In this document: piece after piece, positions 47,750 to 57,568 of the stretch | Numbering within the stretch: position 1 is the first letter of the stretch | Layout: every line of letters begins with the position of its first letter | NCBI RefSeq assembly: GCF_015291745.1 | Contig: NZ_CP030059.1 | Span: forward strand, 5,917,501-5,981,500 | Direction: 5' to 3' | DNA length: 64,000 bases | Source of the DNA: Bradyrhizobium sp. CCBAU 53351 | GTDB taxonomy: Bacteria > Pseudomonadota > Alphaproteobacteria > Rhizobiales > Xanthobacteraceae | The notes under the pieces: generated by a model | Databases searched by the model: none | Seen by the model: the letters and a program-made list of their open reading frames with translations, nothing else | Told to the model about the DNA's origin: nothing | Position numbers and translations under genes: made by a program

Positions 47750-48054
47750 CAGGAACCCGCCCCACTACGACCCATTGCGACTTATACGAGACCCACTTGG
47801 CCGGCTAGTGCCGGCACCCCTGCGAATCCGTATCCCCAAGTCACGCCAAACCATAGTCACTGCCTCAAACAGCGCCAACTCACGCTTTTTTACCGATTGT
47901 TACCCCAAACCCGCCGTATTCGCGCCAAGGCTTAACCAAATTGCACCGAGCTTTTGGGCCGCTTCCGGCAATTCTACCGAACACCCGAACTCGTAATTAA
48001 TGATTTAAAATCAGTTGTTTGACTGCGCAATCCGGGTATGCACGGGACAAAAGG
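47750..48054 (-). promoter_or_regulatory. lpxC upstream region
   Basis: About 300 bases before lpxC, after the ftsZ terminator, form an A+T-rich stretch in an otherwise G+C-rich window. It contains the palindrome TGATTTAAAATCA (48001-48013) and TAATTAATG beside it, a plausible promoter or operator region for lpxC. No specific regulator site was recognised. Confidence 0.4.
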
Positions 48055-48090
48055 AAAGGTCCCGGCAAGCTTGTTGCCGGGACCTTTTTT
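48055..48090. terminator. Bidirectional Rho-independent terminator after ftsZ
   Basis: AAAGGTCCCGGCAA (48055-48068) pairs perfectly with TTGCCGGGACCTTT (48074-48087), a 14-base-pair stem with a GCTTG loop. T tracts follow on the plus strand, and the minus strand reads TTTCCTTTT. It ends ftsZ transcription 24 bases past the ftsZ stop. Confidence 0.9.
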
Positions 48091-48113
48091 CGTCTGCCTT
48101 ATTGTAACAATCC

Positions 48114-49916
48114 TCAGGTCGCCTGCCGCCGCAGGAAGGCCGGGATATCAAGATGGTCGTCACCCTGTGGCGCCGGCGCAACAGGCGCGGGACGGCCATG
48201 CATGTCCAGGCCCTGGGGCGCGGGACGGCGGGCATACTCCGATACCGGCTCGCTCGATGCGATCTGCTGCGCCACGGTCTTCTGCGGCCGGCGCTCAGGC
48301 AGCGGCGGCATTGCGGGACCGGCGGTGCGGGTTGCGACCGGCGGCTCGCTCTCTTCGTCACGACGGCCGAGGCCGACATTGGCGAGGCGCTGGAGCAGCG
48401 ACAGGCGGCTCTTCGGCGGCGTCTCCTCCTCGACCTCACCGCGAGCCTGGCGAAGCTCGGCCTGGGCCGGCATCGGCAGCTCGTCGATGCGCGGCATCCT
48501 GGGCGCACGGACCGGGCGCTCGGCCTGCGGCGGGATGAAGGTCTCGGGCGTCATCGGCTCCTGCATCGCGAGCGGGGCCTGCTCGGGCTCCGGAAACAGG
48601 GTCGGCTTCTGGGCGATCGGGCGCACGGTGACGTCGCCGTAGGTCTGCATCGGCGCCGGCGCCTGCGGAACGTCCGCAACGGCAGCCGCGATGGCGGCGA
48701 GCGCGGCGCGCTCGACGTTCGGACGGGGCGCCATCGGCGCGGCAGCGACCGGAGCCTGGCTTGCAGCCGGCATCTGCGCTTCCAGCTTCTGGGCGCGCTC
48801 GGCCATGCGCTGATTGTCGGCGCGGAGGCGCGCGGTCAAATCGGCGAGACGGCTCTCGGCGGCTGCGGCCGGAGCCGCGGGCGCCTGCTGGGCCTGCGGC
48901 GCCGCGTTCGCGACGGGAGCGGAGGTGGCCTGGCTGTTGCGGGCGATCGCGGCCTGCTCGATGCCGGTGGCGACGACGGAGACGCGGATCAGGCCGTCGA
49001 GCGCTTCGTCGAAGGTCGCGCCGACGATGATGTTGGCGTCCTGGTCGACTTCCTCGCGGATGCGGGTCGCGGCTTCGTCGACCTCGAACAGAGTGAGGTC
49101 CTTGCCGCCGGTGATGGAGATGAGGAGGCCCTTGGCGCCCTTCATCGAAGAGTCGTCGATCAGCGGGTTGGCGATCGCGGCTTCAGCGGCGGTCAGCGCG
49201 CGCTTGTCGCCGGAGGCCTCGCCGGTGCCCATCATCGCCTTGCCCATCTCCTTCATCACCGCTCTCACGTCGGCGAAGTCGAGATTGATCAGGCCTTCCT
49301 TGACCATCAGATCGGTGATGCAGGCAACGCCGGAGTACAGCACCTGGTCGGCCATCGCGAAGGCGTCGGCGAAGGTGGTCTTCTCGTTGGCGACCCGGAA
49401 CAGGTTCTGGTTCGGGATGATCAGCAGGGTATCGACCACTTTATGCAGCTCGGCGATACCGGCTTCCGCCGTGCGCATGCGGCGGGCGCCTTCGAAGTGG
49501 AACGGCTTGGTCACGACGCCGACGGTGAGGATGCCCATGTCGCGCGCGATCCTGGCGATCACGGGAGCAGCACCCGTGCCGGTGCCGCCGCCCATGCCGG
49601 CGGTGACGAACACCATGTTGGCGCCGGAGAGATGGTCGCGCAGCTCGTCGATCACCTCTTCCGCCGCGGTGGCGCCGACGTTCGGCTGCGAACCTGCGCC
49701 GAGGCCCTGCGTGACCACCGTGCCCATCTGCACGATGCGCTGCGCCTTCGACATCGTCAGCGCCTGCGCGTCGGTATTGGCGACCACGAAGTCGACGCCC
49801 TGAAGGCCGGCCGTGATCATGTTGTTGACGGCGTTGCCACCGGCGCCACCGACGCCGAACACGGTGATCCGGGGCTTCAGTTCGTGAATATCAGGAACGT
49901 TGATGCTGATGGTCAT
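48114..49916 (-). CDS. ftsZ: Cell division protein FtsZ
   Basis: Predicted 600-residue tubulin-like GTPase forming the Z ring. The GTPase core (about 1-325) has '[20 protein letters not shown]', the tubulin signature GGGTGTG (residues 109-115) and '[20 protein letters not shown]'. A long disordered Ala/Pro/Gln/Glu-rich linker (about 330-580) follows, longer than in enterobacteria but common in alphaproteobacteria. The protein ends in the conserved C-terminal peptide '[13 protein letters not shown]', which binds FtsA and other partners. ftsZ lies 90 bases after ftsA and ends before a strong terminator. ATG 49916 starts [20 protein letters not shown]. Confidence 0.98.
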   Translation of the reverse strand: MTISINVPDIHELKPRITVFGVGGAGGNAVNNMITAGLQGVDFVVANTDAQALTMSKAQRIVQMGTVVTQGLGAGSQPNVGATAAEEVIDELRDHLSGANMVFVTAGMGGGTGTGAAPVIARIARDMGILTVGVVTKPFHFEGARRMRTAEAGIAELHKVVDTLLIIPNQNLFRVANEKTTFADAFAMADQVLYSGVACITDLMVKEGLINLDFADVRAVMKEMGKAMMGTGEASGDKRALTAAEAAIANPLIDDSSMKGAKGLLISITGGKDLTLFEVDEAATRIREEVDQDANIIVGATFDEALDGLIRVSVVATGIEQAAIARNSQATSAPVANAAPQAQQAPAAPAAAAESRLADLTARLRADNQRMAERAQKLEAQMPAASQAPVAAAPMAPRPNVERAALAAIAAAVADVPQAPAPMQTYGDVTVRPIAQKPTLFPEPEQAPLAMQEPMTPETFIPPQAERPVRAPRMPRIDELPMPAQAELRQARGEVEEETPPKSRLSLLQRLANVGLGRRDEESEPPVATRTAGPAMPPLPERRPQKTVAQQIASSEPVSEYARRPAPQGLDMHGRPAPVAPAPQGDDHLDIPAFLRRQAT

Positions 49917-50006
49917 GGTTGCTGCCTCTCGATCACGCGCGCGTGGGTTCGCCCCGGCCGGTGGCCGCGGGAGTTGGTGAAAATCGATAATTGCGGACAG
50001 GAGTCA

Positions 50007-51329
50007 TCAGAAGCCCTCGCGTAGCCATCGTCCGACCTTTCCGAAATAACCGCCGGTCCCTGTCTTGACCTGCTGCCGCGTATGCCGCGGTTCGACATGT
50101 TCGAGGTGAACATATTGCGGGTAGACGAGAAGTCCGGCCGGCACCGCGAACGCGGCGTTCTTCGCCTCGTTGGGCAGCCGGCCGAAGCCGAGCGGACGTC
50201 CGACCCGCACGGGCCGGCCGAGAATCTGGGTGCCGAGTTCGACGAGGCCGGTGAGCTGCGAGGCTCCGCCCGAGAGCACGACGCGGCCGTTGGGCTCCGA
50301 GGCGAAGGGCGAATCCTTCAGCTTGTCCCGAACCATTTCGAAGACTTCCTCGGCACGGTGCTTGACGATGTTGGCGATGGTGGCGCGGGAGACGATCTGC
50401 GGCAGATCCTGCTCGTCACCGGCCGTCGGCACAGACATCAGCTCACGCGAGTCCGATCCGCCGGTGATGACGGTGCCGTATAACGTCTTGATTCGCTCGG
50501 CATCGGCAATGGTCGCGGAGAGTCCGCGTGCGAGATCCATCGTGATGTGTTGCCCGCCGACCGCAAAACCCGCCGCATGCACGAAACGGCCGCCTGAATA
50601 AACGGCAATCGTGGTGGTGCCGGCGCCCATCTCGACGACGGCGGCGCCGAGATCGGCCTCGTCGTCGGTCAGCACCGACAACCCGGCGACATAGGGGCTC
50701 GCCGCCATGGCTTCGACATTGATGTGGCAGCGCTCGACCGCCAGCATCAGGTTCCGCGCCACGGTGGCGTCGCAGGTGACGACGTTCATGTCGACGCCGA
50801 ATTGATGGGCGACCATGCCACGGGGATCGCGGATGCCCTTGACGCCATCGAGCGTGTAGCCGACCGGCAGCGCGTGCAGCACGGTGCGGCCTTCGCCGGT
50901 GGCGTGGCGCATGCCGGTGGAAGTGACGCGGCTGACATCGGCCTGCGTCACGGCACCACCACGGATGTCGGCGGCAGCTTCCACCAGCTGGCCGGACAGC
51001 CGGCCGCCAGAGACCGAAAGCAGCACGGACTCGACCCGCACCTTGGCCATCTTCTCCGCGAGCGCGACGGCCTGGCGCACGGCCTGCTCGCATTCGCCGA
51101 GATCGATCACCGCGCCGGCCTTCATGCCACGCGACTGGATCTGGCTGTATCCGATCAATTCCACCGCATGGGTCCGGCCGCGCAGAGCCTCGCTCGGCGC
51201 CGACGGCTTCAGCCGCGCGATCATGCAGGCGATCTTGCTGGTGCCGATGTCGAGGCAGGCGACGAGGCCGCCGCGCTTGTGCGGCATCGGGCGCGTCTTC
51301 GGCGTCTGGGTGCGATCGAGACCGGTCAT
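50007..51329 (-). CDS. ftsA: Cell division protein FtsA
   Basis: Predicted 440-residue actin-like protein that anchors FtsZ to the membrane. ATP-binding blocks: 'VACLDIGTSKIACMIARLKP' (phosphate 1), 'AAVVEMGAGTTTIAVYSGGR' (phosphate 2), and 'GRVVLSGGASQLTGLVELGT' (adenosine). The SHS2/1C domain follows phosphate 1 ('IQSRGMKAGAVIDLGECEQA'). The C-terminus ends 'KTGTGGYFGKVGRWLREGF', an amphipathic membrane-targeting helix as expected. The ftsQ stop overlaps the ATG (51326-51329), so the two are coupled. Confidence 0.97.
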   Translation of the reverse strand: MTGLDRTQTPKTRPMPHKRGGLVACLDIGTSKIACMIARLKPSAPSEALRGRTHAVELIGYSQIQSRGMKAGAVIDLGECEQAVRQAVALAEKMAKVRVESVLLSVSGGRLSGQLVEAAADIRGGAVTQADVSRVTSTGMRHATGEGRTVLHALPVGYTLDGVKGIRDPRGMVAHQFGVDMNVVTCDATVARNLMLAVERCHINVEAMAASPYVAGLSVLTDDEADLGAAVVEMGAGTTTIAVYSGGRFVHAAGFAVGGQHITMDLARGLSATIADAERIKTLYGTVITGGSDSRELMSVPTAGDEQDLPQIVSRATIANIVKHRAEEVFEMVRDKLKDSPFASEPNGRVVLSGGASQLTGLVELGTQILGRPVRVGRPLGFGRLPNEAKNAAFAVPAGLLVYPQYVHLEHVEPRHTRQQVKTGTGGYFGKVGRWLREGF

Positions 51330-52354
51330 GCGGAATCCCCGGCCTTCTTTTTCTTCTTGTCCTTGAACAGATCTTCGCGCGCCTTGGCGGCGTCCTCGGA
51401 CAGCTGCACCACCAGGCGATCGGGCAGGCGCATGTCGACGGCGACGATATCGCGGGAGAACAGCCTGTCCTCCTTGTCGAGCTTGGACAGCATCGCGAGC
51501 GCGTTGCCGATGTCCTGCTCGGGCAGGCGAATGTCGAGGCCGTCCTTCAGCCTCAGATTCCAGCGCCGCTCGCCGACATAGATCGCAGCTTTCGTCACGG
51601 AATTGACCTGCGGATAGCGCGCCAGCAGCGCGAGGAAATCGCGGGCCTGGGTCTCGGCGCCCTTGCCGACCACGAGCGGCAACGACAGGAAGCGGCGCGA
51701 GACGTAGGGCTCGAGCACCGCGCCGTCATCGGCGATGACCGAAAGCCGGCCGGCCTCCTGCCATAGCGCGAACGCCTTGCGCTCGGTCAGCTCGATCATG
51801 AGCTGGCCCGGATAGAGCTTCAGCACGGTCGCATCGGCGATCCAGGGATTGGCCTTGAGCTTGTCGCGCACAGCGTCAGCGTCGAGGAACAGCAGCGAGG
51901 AACGGCCGCTGACGCCGCCGATCGCCAGGATCTCGTCCTGGGTGAGCTGCTTGCGGCCGTTGATCACGACCGAAGTGATGCGGAACCCGGCGGAATTGGC
52001 CAGCGCGTTGCGGGCATCGCTGACCGCGGTGACGAAATCCTGGAGATGGCCGCCCTTGACGATGCCGAAGCCGGTGCTGCCGATCAGCAGCAGCACGGTC
52101 ATGCTGATCCCGACCCGGCGCGGCAAATAACGCTCGACCAGCGCGACCACGCGCGGTGGCGGCTCGCGCTCGACTGCGGCCTTGGCCTTCGCCCTGGTCT
52201 TGATCCTGTCCTTGGCGGCGGCGCGCGCCCCGGCGTGCTTGTCCTGCAGCCACTCGCGCAGAAGCACGACCGCTCCGACAGCGGCCGCCTTCAGGTCAGC
52301 TTGGGGCCTCAGCGATCTGAAAAGAGACCGGGTGAGGCTTCCTGCTCCATCCAT
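51326..52354 (-). CDS. ftsQ: Cell division protein FtsQ
   Basis: Predicted 342-residue bitopic inner-membrane protein that links the cytosolic Z ring to FtsB/FtsL and the septal synthase. The cytosolic part (about 1-80) is basic and Ala-rich. One membrane helix is at about 81-100 ('VGISMTVLLLIGSTGFGIVK'). A POTRA domain follows ('GFRITSVVINGRKQLTQDEI'), then the beta domain ('NPWIADATVLKLYPGQLMIE'), ending 'KKKKAGDSA'. The cytosolic portion is longer than in E. coli. It starts after a 350-base gap from ddl and probably has its own promoter. Confidence 0.93.
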   Translation of the reverse strand: MDGAGSLTRSLFRSLRPQADLKAAAVGAVVLLREWLQDKHAGARAAAKDRIKTRAKAKAAVEREPPPRVVALVERYLPRRVGISMTVLLLIGSTGFGIVKGGHLQDFVTAVSDARNALANSAGFRITSVVINGRKQLTQDEILAIGGVSGRSSLLFLDADAVRDKLKANPWIADATVLKLYPGQLMIELTERKAFALWQEAGRLSVIADDGAVLEPYVSRRFLSLPLVVGKGAETQARDFLALLARYPQVNSVTKAAIYVGERRWNLRLKDGLDIRLPEQDIGNALAMLSKLDKEDRLFSRDIVAVDMRLPDRLVVQLSEDAAKAREDLFKDKKKKKAGDSA

Positions 52355-52704
52355 TGCACGAGCTCGTCAACAGTTAGTCCGCGACATCGCGCGGATCCTG
52401 GCGAACATGACGTCTTGAACATGCCGGGCCGGGTGCTGGTCTTCAGCAGAAGAAAACCTCTCCCCTTCAAAGCGTTCGCTGGAGGTGACATCACCCGCGA
52501 CAGCTCACGCGCCGGCAGCCAAAGCGCCATATGCGCCGCCAGCGTTAACCTTCGGACGTCCTGGTAAACAAAAGGTAAAGTTCGTTAACGTCCGGCGCAT
52601 TTTGCCCCGGTGTGTGAGGCATTTATGCCGCGATGTCCGGCATTTTACCGGTTTTGGACCCCAAACCGGCCCGTTTCGCCCATTTGGCCGTTAACCAGTC
52701 CTAA
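52355..52704 (-). promoter_or_regulatory. ddl-ftsQ gap, possible ftsQAZ promoter region
   Basis: A 350-base gap without a supportable gene between the ddl stop and the ftsQ start. It contains three GTTAAC palindromes (52544-52549, 52584-52589 and 52690-52695), a composition different from the neighbouring gene bodies. The alphaproteobacterial regulator CtrA recognises TTAA-N7-TTAA, but none of the three matches that exactly, so I do not assign it. The location suggests an internal promoter for ftsQ-ftsA-ftsZ. Confidence 0.4.
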
Positions 52705-53697
52705 TTATTTCCGCACGGCCCGCCCCGCGAGCTCCACCAGGCCGCGCAGGAAGTCGACGAAGGCGATGCCTTCGGCTTTCAGCGCCTTGGGGTAGAGCGA
52801 GGACTTGGTCAGCCCGGGCAGCGTGTTGGTCTCGAGATAGACGAGGCCCTTGTCCGAGACGATGAAGTCCGACCGGGAGTAGCCGCTGCAGGACATCGCG
52901 CGATGCGCCAGCATCGCCTGCGCCTTCAGCGCGGCGGTGATCTCGGGCGCGAAACGGCCGGGGCAGATCTCCTGGGTCGACTTCAGCAGATATTTCGCGG
53001 CGTAGTCGAAGCTGCCCTCGCCCGGAATGATCTCGATCGGCGGCAGCGCGATGATCGAGCCATCGGCACGCTCCAGCACACCGCAGGTCGCCTCGATGCC
53101 GGCGATGTAGGGCTCGATGACATACTCTTCGTGCTTGGCCGCGCTACGGACGGCGACGAGATCCTGCTTGGCGTTGACGAAGATCAGACCGTAGCTCGAG
53201 CCGTCGCGCGCCGGCTTTGCGATCAGTCTTCCGTATTCGGCGAAGGCTTCGTCGATGTCGTCGAGCGCAACGTTCGGCGGCGATGCCACGCCGCCGAGCG
53301 CGGCGAAATGCTTGGCCGCGATCTTGTCGAAGGCCAGATGCGAGGAGGCCGAGCCCGATCCGGTGAAGGGCACGCCGCGCGCCTCGCACATCACCTGCAA
53401 TTCGCCGTTCTCGGCACGCCCGCCATGCAAGCCGAGCACCAGCACGCGATTCTCGGCCTTGGCCTGGTCGAGCGCCTGCTCCAAGGGAATGCCACGCGTG
53501 CCCGGCTTGAACTCGTCCTCGAAGGGACGGGCGTGCTCGAGCAGCTGCTTGGACTGCACGACATGCACCTTGTCCTCGACGTCCCACCACCAGAGATCAG
53601 CCTCGGGTAGCGCCTGATGCAGCGCCTGCGCCGAGGCGACCGAGACGAGACGCTCGCGGTTGGAGCCGCCGAAGAGGATGGTGATGCGCATGGTCAT
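52705..53697 (-). CDS. ddl: D-alanine--D-alanine ligase
   Basis: Predicted 330-residue ATP-grasp ligase making the D-Ala-D-Ala dipeptide used by MurF. It starts MTMRITILFGGSNRERLVSV; the usual GGxSxEREVS signature is altered here (GGSNRERLVS). The substrate loop is 'LGLHGGRAENGELQVMCEAR', an ATP-grasp segment is 'AKPARDGSSYGLIFVNAKQD', and 'LETNTLPGLTKSSLYPKALK' carries the metal-binding Glu/Asn and D-Ala site. Length is normal. ATG 53697 and ATG 53691 are both possible starts. Position between murB and ftsQ is the standard dcw place for DdlB, which supports the function despite the odd N-terminus. Confidence 0.85.
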   Translation of the reverse strand: MTMRITILFGGSNRERLVSVASAQALHQALPEADLWWWDVEDKVHVVQSKQLLEHARPFEDEFKPGTRGIPLEQALDQAKAENRVLVLGLHGGRAENGELQVMCEARGVPFTGSGSASSHLAFDKIAAKHFAALGGVASPPNVALDDIDEAFAEYGRLIAKPARDGSSYGLIFVNAKQDLVAVRSAAKHEEYVIEPYIAGIEATCGVLERADGSIIALPPIEIIPGEGSFDYAAKYLLKSTQEICPGRFAPEITAALKAQAMLAHRAMSCSGYSRSDFIVSDKGLVYLETNTLPGLTKSSLYPKALKAEGIAFVDFLRGLVELAGRAVRK

Positions 53698-53716
53698 GGT
53701 CTGCAATCTCTCCGTT

Positions 53717-53840
53717 CGTCATTCCGGGGCGCGACGAAGTCGCGAACTATGGTGCGCAATTGCGCACCTGAGAATCCATTTCCCCATCGTTTCTGCCGTC
53801 CGATGGATTCCGGTTCTCGCTTCGCGAGCCCCGGAACGAC
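53717..53840. repeat. Inverted repeat between murB and ddl
   Basis: CGTCATTCCGGGGCGCGA (53717-53734) and its inverted partner ending GAGCCCCGGAACGAC at 53840 flank the perfect 18-base palindrome GGTGCGCAATTGCGCACC (53751-53768), plus a second region with TGGATTCCGG. The palindrome resembles the GCGCAATTGCGC inside the uvrD repeat. It occupies almost the whole murB-ddl gap. Confidence 0.75.
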
Positions 53841-53842
53841 AC

Positions 53843-54766
53843 TCACGCGGGAATCCCGATCCGCTTGATTTCCCAGTGTAGCTCAATCCCGGAATTCGCC
53901 TTCACGCGTTCGCGTACGGTCTCGCCCAGCGTCTCGATATCGTGCGCGGTGGCATCGCCGTTGTTGATCAGGAAGTTGCAGTGCATCTCCGAGACCTGCG
54001 CACCGCCGACGCGCAGGCCACGACAGCCGGCGGCGTCGACCAGCTTCCAGGCGGAATGACCGGGCGGATTCTTGAAGGTCGAGCCGCCGGTCTTCTCGCG
54101 GATCGGCTGCGCTGTCTCGCGATGGCTCTGCACCTCCGCCATCCGCGCGCGGATTGTCTCCGCATCCCTGATCTCGCCGCGAAAACGCGCGGAGGTGAAG
54201 ATGATGGAGGGATCGACGCCGCTATTGCGATAGACGAACTTCATGTCGGCATTGGAGAAGACGTGCTTGGTACCGTCGCGCCCGACGCCGCGCGCCTCGA
54301 TCAGTACGTCCTTGGTCTCGCCGCCATTGGCGCCCGCATTCATCCGCAGCGCGCCGCCGATGGTGCCGGGAATGCCGAAGTAGAATTCGAGCCCGCCGAT
54401 ATTGGCGGAGGCGGCCACCTCCGCCACGCGCTTGTCGAGCGCTGCCGCGCCGGCGGTCACGACGTCGCCGCTCGCGCTCGCCTCCCCGAAGGCGCGCGGC
54501 GCCAGGCGGATCACGACGCCGGAAATGCCGCCGTCGCGCACGATGAGGTTGGAGCCGACGCCGACGACATAGACGGGGATGTCGGGCGCAAGACGCGCCA
54601 GGAAGTAAGCGAGATCGTCCTCATTCGCCGGCGTGAACAGCACCTGCGCCGGACCGCCGACGCGAAACCAGGTCAGCTCGGCCAGCGACTGGTTGGCGAG
54701 CAGCCGGCCGCGAAGTTGCGGCATCGCGGCTTTGAGAGCGGGCGTGATGTCGGGGAAGCTCACCAC
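53843..54766 (-). CDS. murB: UDP-N-acetylmuramate dehydrogenase MurB
   Basis: Predicted 307-residue FAD enzyme reducing UDP-GlcNAc-enolpyruvate to UDP-MurNAc. FAD-binding motifs: '[20 protein letters not shown]' and '[20 protein letters not shown]'. The catalytic Ser is in '[15 protein letters not shown]', and '[20 protein letters not shown]' contains the C-terminal Glu. This is the type II/short-loop form. The start is a GTG at 54766, one base from the murC stop; GTG 54763 is equally possible, and no ATG occurs earlier than residue 15. It is tightly coupled to murC. Confidence 0.95.
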   Translation of the reverse strand: MVSFPDITPALKAAMPQLRGRLLANQSLAELTWFRVGGPAQVLFTPANEDDLAYFLARLAPDIPVYVVGVGSNLIVRDGGISGVVIRLAPRAFGEASASGDVVTAGAAALDKRVAEVAASANIGGLEFYFGIPGTIGGALRMNAGANGGETKDVLIEARGVGRDGTKHVFSNADMKFVYRNSGVDPSIIFTSARFRGEIRDAETIRARMAEVQSHRETAQPIREKTGGSTFKNPPGHSAWKLVDAAGCRGLRVGGAQVSEMHCNFLINNGDATAHDIETLGETVRERVKANSGIELHWEIKRIGIPA

Positions 54767-54767
54767 C

Positions 54768-56171
54768 CTACCCCAGCGCCTTCAACTGATCCGGCAAGGC
54801 ATACGCCCATTGCGTGATGTTGCCGGCCCCTAAACACACGACGAGATCGCCGGACTTCGCGAGCCGCTTGACGATGCCCGCGAGCTCCGGTGCCGCCGGC
54901 AGCGGCACCACCTCGCGATGCCCATGGGCGCGCAGGCCTTCCACGAAATGGTCGCGGTCGATGCCGTCGATGGGCGCTTCGCCGGCGGCATAGACGTCGG
55001 CGACAACAACCGCGTCCGCATCGTTGAAGCAGGTGCAGAATTCCTCGAACAGTGATTGCAGGCGGGTGTAGCGATGCGGCTGCACCACGGCGATCACCTT
55101 GCCGGTGTAGGAATCGCGTGCCGCTTTCAGCACCGCCGCGATCTCCACGGGGTGATGGCCGTAATCGTCGATGACGGTGACGCCGTTCCACTCGCCGGTC
55201 TTGGTGAAGCGGCGCTTGACGCCGCCGAAGTCGGCCATCGCCTTGCGGATCGCATCGTCGGAGACGCCGAGCGCATGCGCGACCGCAATCGCTGCCGTCG
55301 CGTTCGACGCATTGTGCCGGCCCGGCATCGGCAGCGCGAGATCGGCGATCTCATGCGTGGTGCCGGCCTTGCGGTCGCGGATCACGACCTTGAATTTCGA
55401 GCCGCCGCCGCCCGCGGTGAGATCGACCAGCCGCGCGTCGGCCTGCGGGTTCTCGCCATAGGTGATGATGCGGCGATCCTCGATCTTGCCGACAAGAGTC
55501 TGCACCACGGGATGGTCGATGCACATCACGGCGAAGCCATAGAATGGCAAGTTCTCGACGAAATGGCGGAACGCGTCCTGCACGGCGTCGAAGGTCTTGA
55601 AGTGATCGAGATGCTCGGGGTCGACATTGGTGACGATCGCGATATCGGTCGGCAGCTTCAGGAAGGTGCCGTCGCTCTCGTCGGCTTCCACCACCATCCA
55701 GTCGCCGGCACCCAGCCGCGCGTTGGAGCCATAGGCGTTGATGATGCCGCCGTTGATCACGGTGGGATCGAGCCCGCCGGCATCCAGCAGCGTTGCGACC
55801 ATCGTCGTCGTCGTGGTCTTGCCGTGGGTGCCGGCGATCGCGACGCAGCTCTTCAGCCGCATCAGCTCGGCCAGCATCTCGGCGCGGCGCACCACGGGAA
55901 TGCGCCGTTCGCGCGCCGCCATCAGTTCCGGATTGTCGCGCTTGATCGCGGTGGAGACCACGACGACTTCGGCGCCGTCGACATTCTCGGCCTTGTGGCC
56001 GACCGAAACCTTCGCGCCCTTCTTGCGCAGCCGGTCAAGATTGTAATTGTCGGAGGCATCCGACCCCTGCACGGCATAGCCGAGATTGACCAGCACCTCG
56101 GCGATGCCGCTCATGCCGATCCCGCCGATCCCGACGAAGTGGATGGGTCCGATCTCGCGCGGCAGTCTCAT
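54768..56171 (-). CDS. murC: UDP-N-acetylmuramate--L-alanine ligase MurC
   Basis: Predicted 467-residue Mur ligase adding L-Ala to UDP-MurNAc. N-terminal UDP-binding region '[20 protein letters not shown]', ATP-binding '[20 protein letters not shown]', the metal/carbamate segment '[20 protein letters not shown]' with '[20 protein letters not shown]', and '[20 protein letters not shown]' near the C-terminus. Length is typical. MurB follows with one base in between; murG precedes with a 124-base gap that contains a weak hairpin (GCCGCCT/AGGCGGC). Confidence 0.97.
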   Translation of the reverse strand: MRLPREIGPIHFVGIGGIGMSGIAEVLVNLGYAVQGSDASDNYNLDRLRKKGAKVSVGHKAENVDGAEVVVVSTAIKRDNPELMAARERRIPVVRRAEMLAELMRLKSCVAIAGTHGKTTTTTMVATLLDAGGLDPTVINGGIINAYGSNARLGAGDWMVVEADESDGTFLKLPTDIAIVTNVDPEHLDHFKTFDAVQDAFRHFVENLPFYGFAVMCIDHPVVQTLVGKIEDRRIITYGENPQADARLVDLTAGGGGSKFKVVIRDRKAGTTHEIADLALPMPGRHNASNATAAIAVAHALGVSDDAIRKAMADFGGVKRRFTKTGEWNGVTVIDDYGHHPVEIAAVLKAARDSYTGKVIAVVQPHRYTRLQSLFEEFCTCFNDADAVVVADVYAAGEAPIDGIDRDHFVEGLRAHGHREVVPLPAAPELAGIVKRLAKSGDLVVCLGAGNITQWAYALPDQLKALG

Positions 56172-56295
56172 GCTCTATTCCCTGACCTCGCCGCCTTCCG
56201 CAGGCGGCATCTGGCGAAGGTCACGGCCAAATCAGCCGCGCGCCTTTCTTACTGGATGCCTCGCTTTAGAAGGCGAAGACAAGGGCTTTTTCGCG

Positions 56296-57396
56296 TCAGA
56301 TTCCCGCAACCTTGACCACCAGATCGGCCAGCCGCTCGGCGGCATCGAGCCGGCCCGCGCCACGGGCCGCTGCGGCCATGGCGGCGAGGCGCGCGGGTTC
56401 GGCGGCGAAGGCGGAGATTTCGGACGCCAACCGGTCGGAGGTGAACTCGGTCTGCGGGATACGGATCGCGCCATCCACCTTGACCAGCACGCCGGCATTG
56501 GCGAACTGGTCCTGGTCGATCGAGCCCGGCAGCGGCACCAGGATCGAGGGCCGGCCGATTGCCGCGAGCTCGGCCACCGTGCCGGCGCCGGAGCGCGATA
56601 CCACGAGATGATTTGACGCGAGCCGGGCCGGCAAGTCGGTGAAGAACGGCGCCAGCTCCACCTTGATCTTGAGCCTGTCGTAGACCGCTCGGACGCGGCT
56701 CATGTCCTCGTCGCGCACCTGCTGGGTGAGAACGAGCCGGCCCCACAGCGCAGGCTCGAGCCGCTCGATCGCACCAGGCACGATGTCGGCCATGATGCGC
56801 GCGCCCTGACTGCCGCCGACGACGAGCAGACGCAGCGGGCCGTTCACCTCGGGCGCAGCATAGGGCACGGCGGCAGCAGCGAGCACCGCCGGCCGCATTG
56901 GCGTGCCGACGGTGGTGGTCTTGGCCGACAGCGCGGGATCGCGGTCGAGCACGCCCGGCAACGACGTCGCGATGGCGCGCACGCGGCTCGACAGGAACCG
57001 GTTGGCGCGGCCGAGCACCGCGTTGGCGTCGTGGATGATGCCGGGCACGCCGGCGAATTTCGCCGCGACCAACGGCGGCAGCGTCGGATAGCCGCCGAAG
57101 CCGACGACTGCGACAGGCTTCAATCGCTTGATCAGTCCGTAAGCGGACAGCGTGCCGGCCACGAGCGTGAGCCCGGCATAGGCGAGCTGAAGCGGATTGC
57201 GGCCGCGCGCGGTCTCGCTGGCCACGACGTCGATCATGTCCTTGCTGAACAGCCCGCTATAGCGCAACGCGCGCTCGTCCGTGACGAGGCGGACGCGATA
57301 ACCGCGCCGGATCAATTCGACGCCGAGCGCCTCGGCCGGAAACAGATGGCCGCCGGTGCCGCCCGCGGCGAGAAGAATCAGGGGGGACGTGGTCAT
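56296..57396 (-). CDS. murG: Undecaprenyldiphospho-muramoylpentapeptide GlcNAc transferase MurG
   Basis: Predicted 366-residue membrane-associated glycosyltransferase that converts lipid I to lipid II. The G-loop LLAAGGTGGHLFPAEALGVE and second glycine loop 'PLRLLVVGGSQGARIMADIV' are present. The donor site is 'VVSRSGAGTVAELAAIGRPS', followed by 'ILVPLPGSIDQDQFANAGVL'. Length matches the family. The upstream gap to ftsW carries a hairpin repeat (57453-57564), which may influence expression. Confidence 0.96.
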   Translation of the reverse strand: MTTSPLILLAAGGTGGHLFPAEALGVELIRRGYRVRLVTDERALRYSGLFSKDMIDVVASETARGRNPLQLAYAGLTLVAGTLSAYGLIKRLKPVAVVGFGGYPTLPPLVAAKFAGVPGIIHDANAVLGRANRFLSSRVRAIATSLPGVLDRDPALSAKTTTVGTPMRPAVLAAAAVPYAAPEVNGPLRLLVVGGSQGARIMADIVPGAIERLEPALWGRLVLTQQVRDEDMSRVRAVYDRLKIKVELAPFFTDLPARLASNHLVVSRSGAGTVAELAAIGRPSILVPLPGSIDQDQFANAGVLVKVDGAIRIPQTEFTSDRLASEISAFAAEPARLAAMAAAARGAGRLDAAERLADLVVKVAGI

Positions 57397-57452
57397 GATA
57401 GCGGAGTTTTACAGGGAGTTTTCCGTCATTGCGAGTGCGGCAACGAAAGTGT

Positions 57453-57564
57453 TCGTGCCCCGGGCGCGGCGCAGCGTGGTGCGCTGCTGAGCCGGGGCCC
57501 ATTGGTTGCAGCATTCTGGATCCCGGCTCTGCGCTCCGCTTCGCGGAGCTTGTCCGGGACACGT
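57453..57564. repeat. Hairpin repeat between ftsW and murG
   Basis: TTCGTGCCCCGGGCGCGG at the left pairs imperfectly with CTTGTCCGGGACACG at the right; in between are GGTGCGCTGCTGAGCCGGGG and its complement-like TCCCGGCTCTGCGCTCCGC. It belongs to the CGTGCCCCGGACGC family and occupies most of the 172-base gap. Confidence 0.75.
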
Positions 57565-57568
57565 GCAA

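Noticed and set aside
48153..50024. 623-codon open frame opposite ftsZ
   Set aside because: Antisense shadow of FtsZ; the composition is Gly/Arg/Asp-rich and no motif is present.
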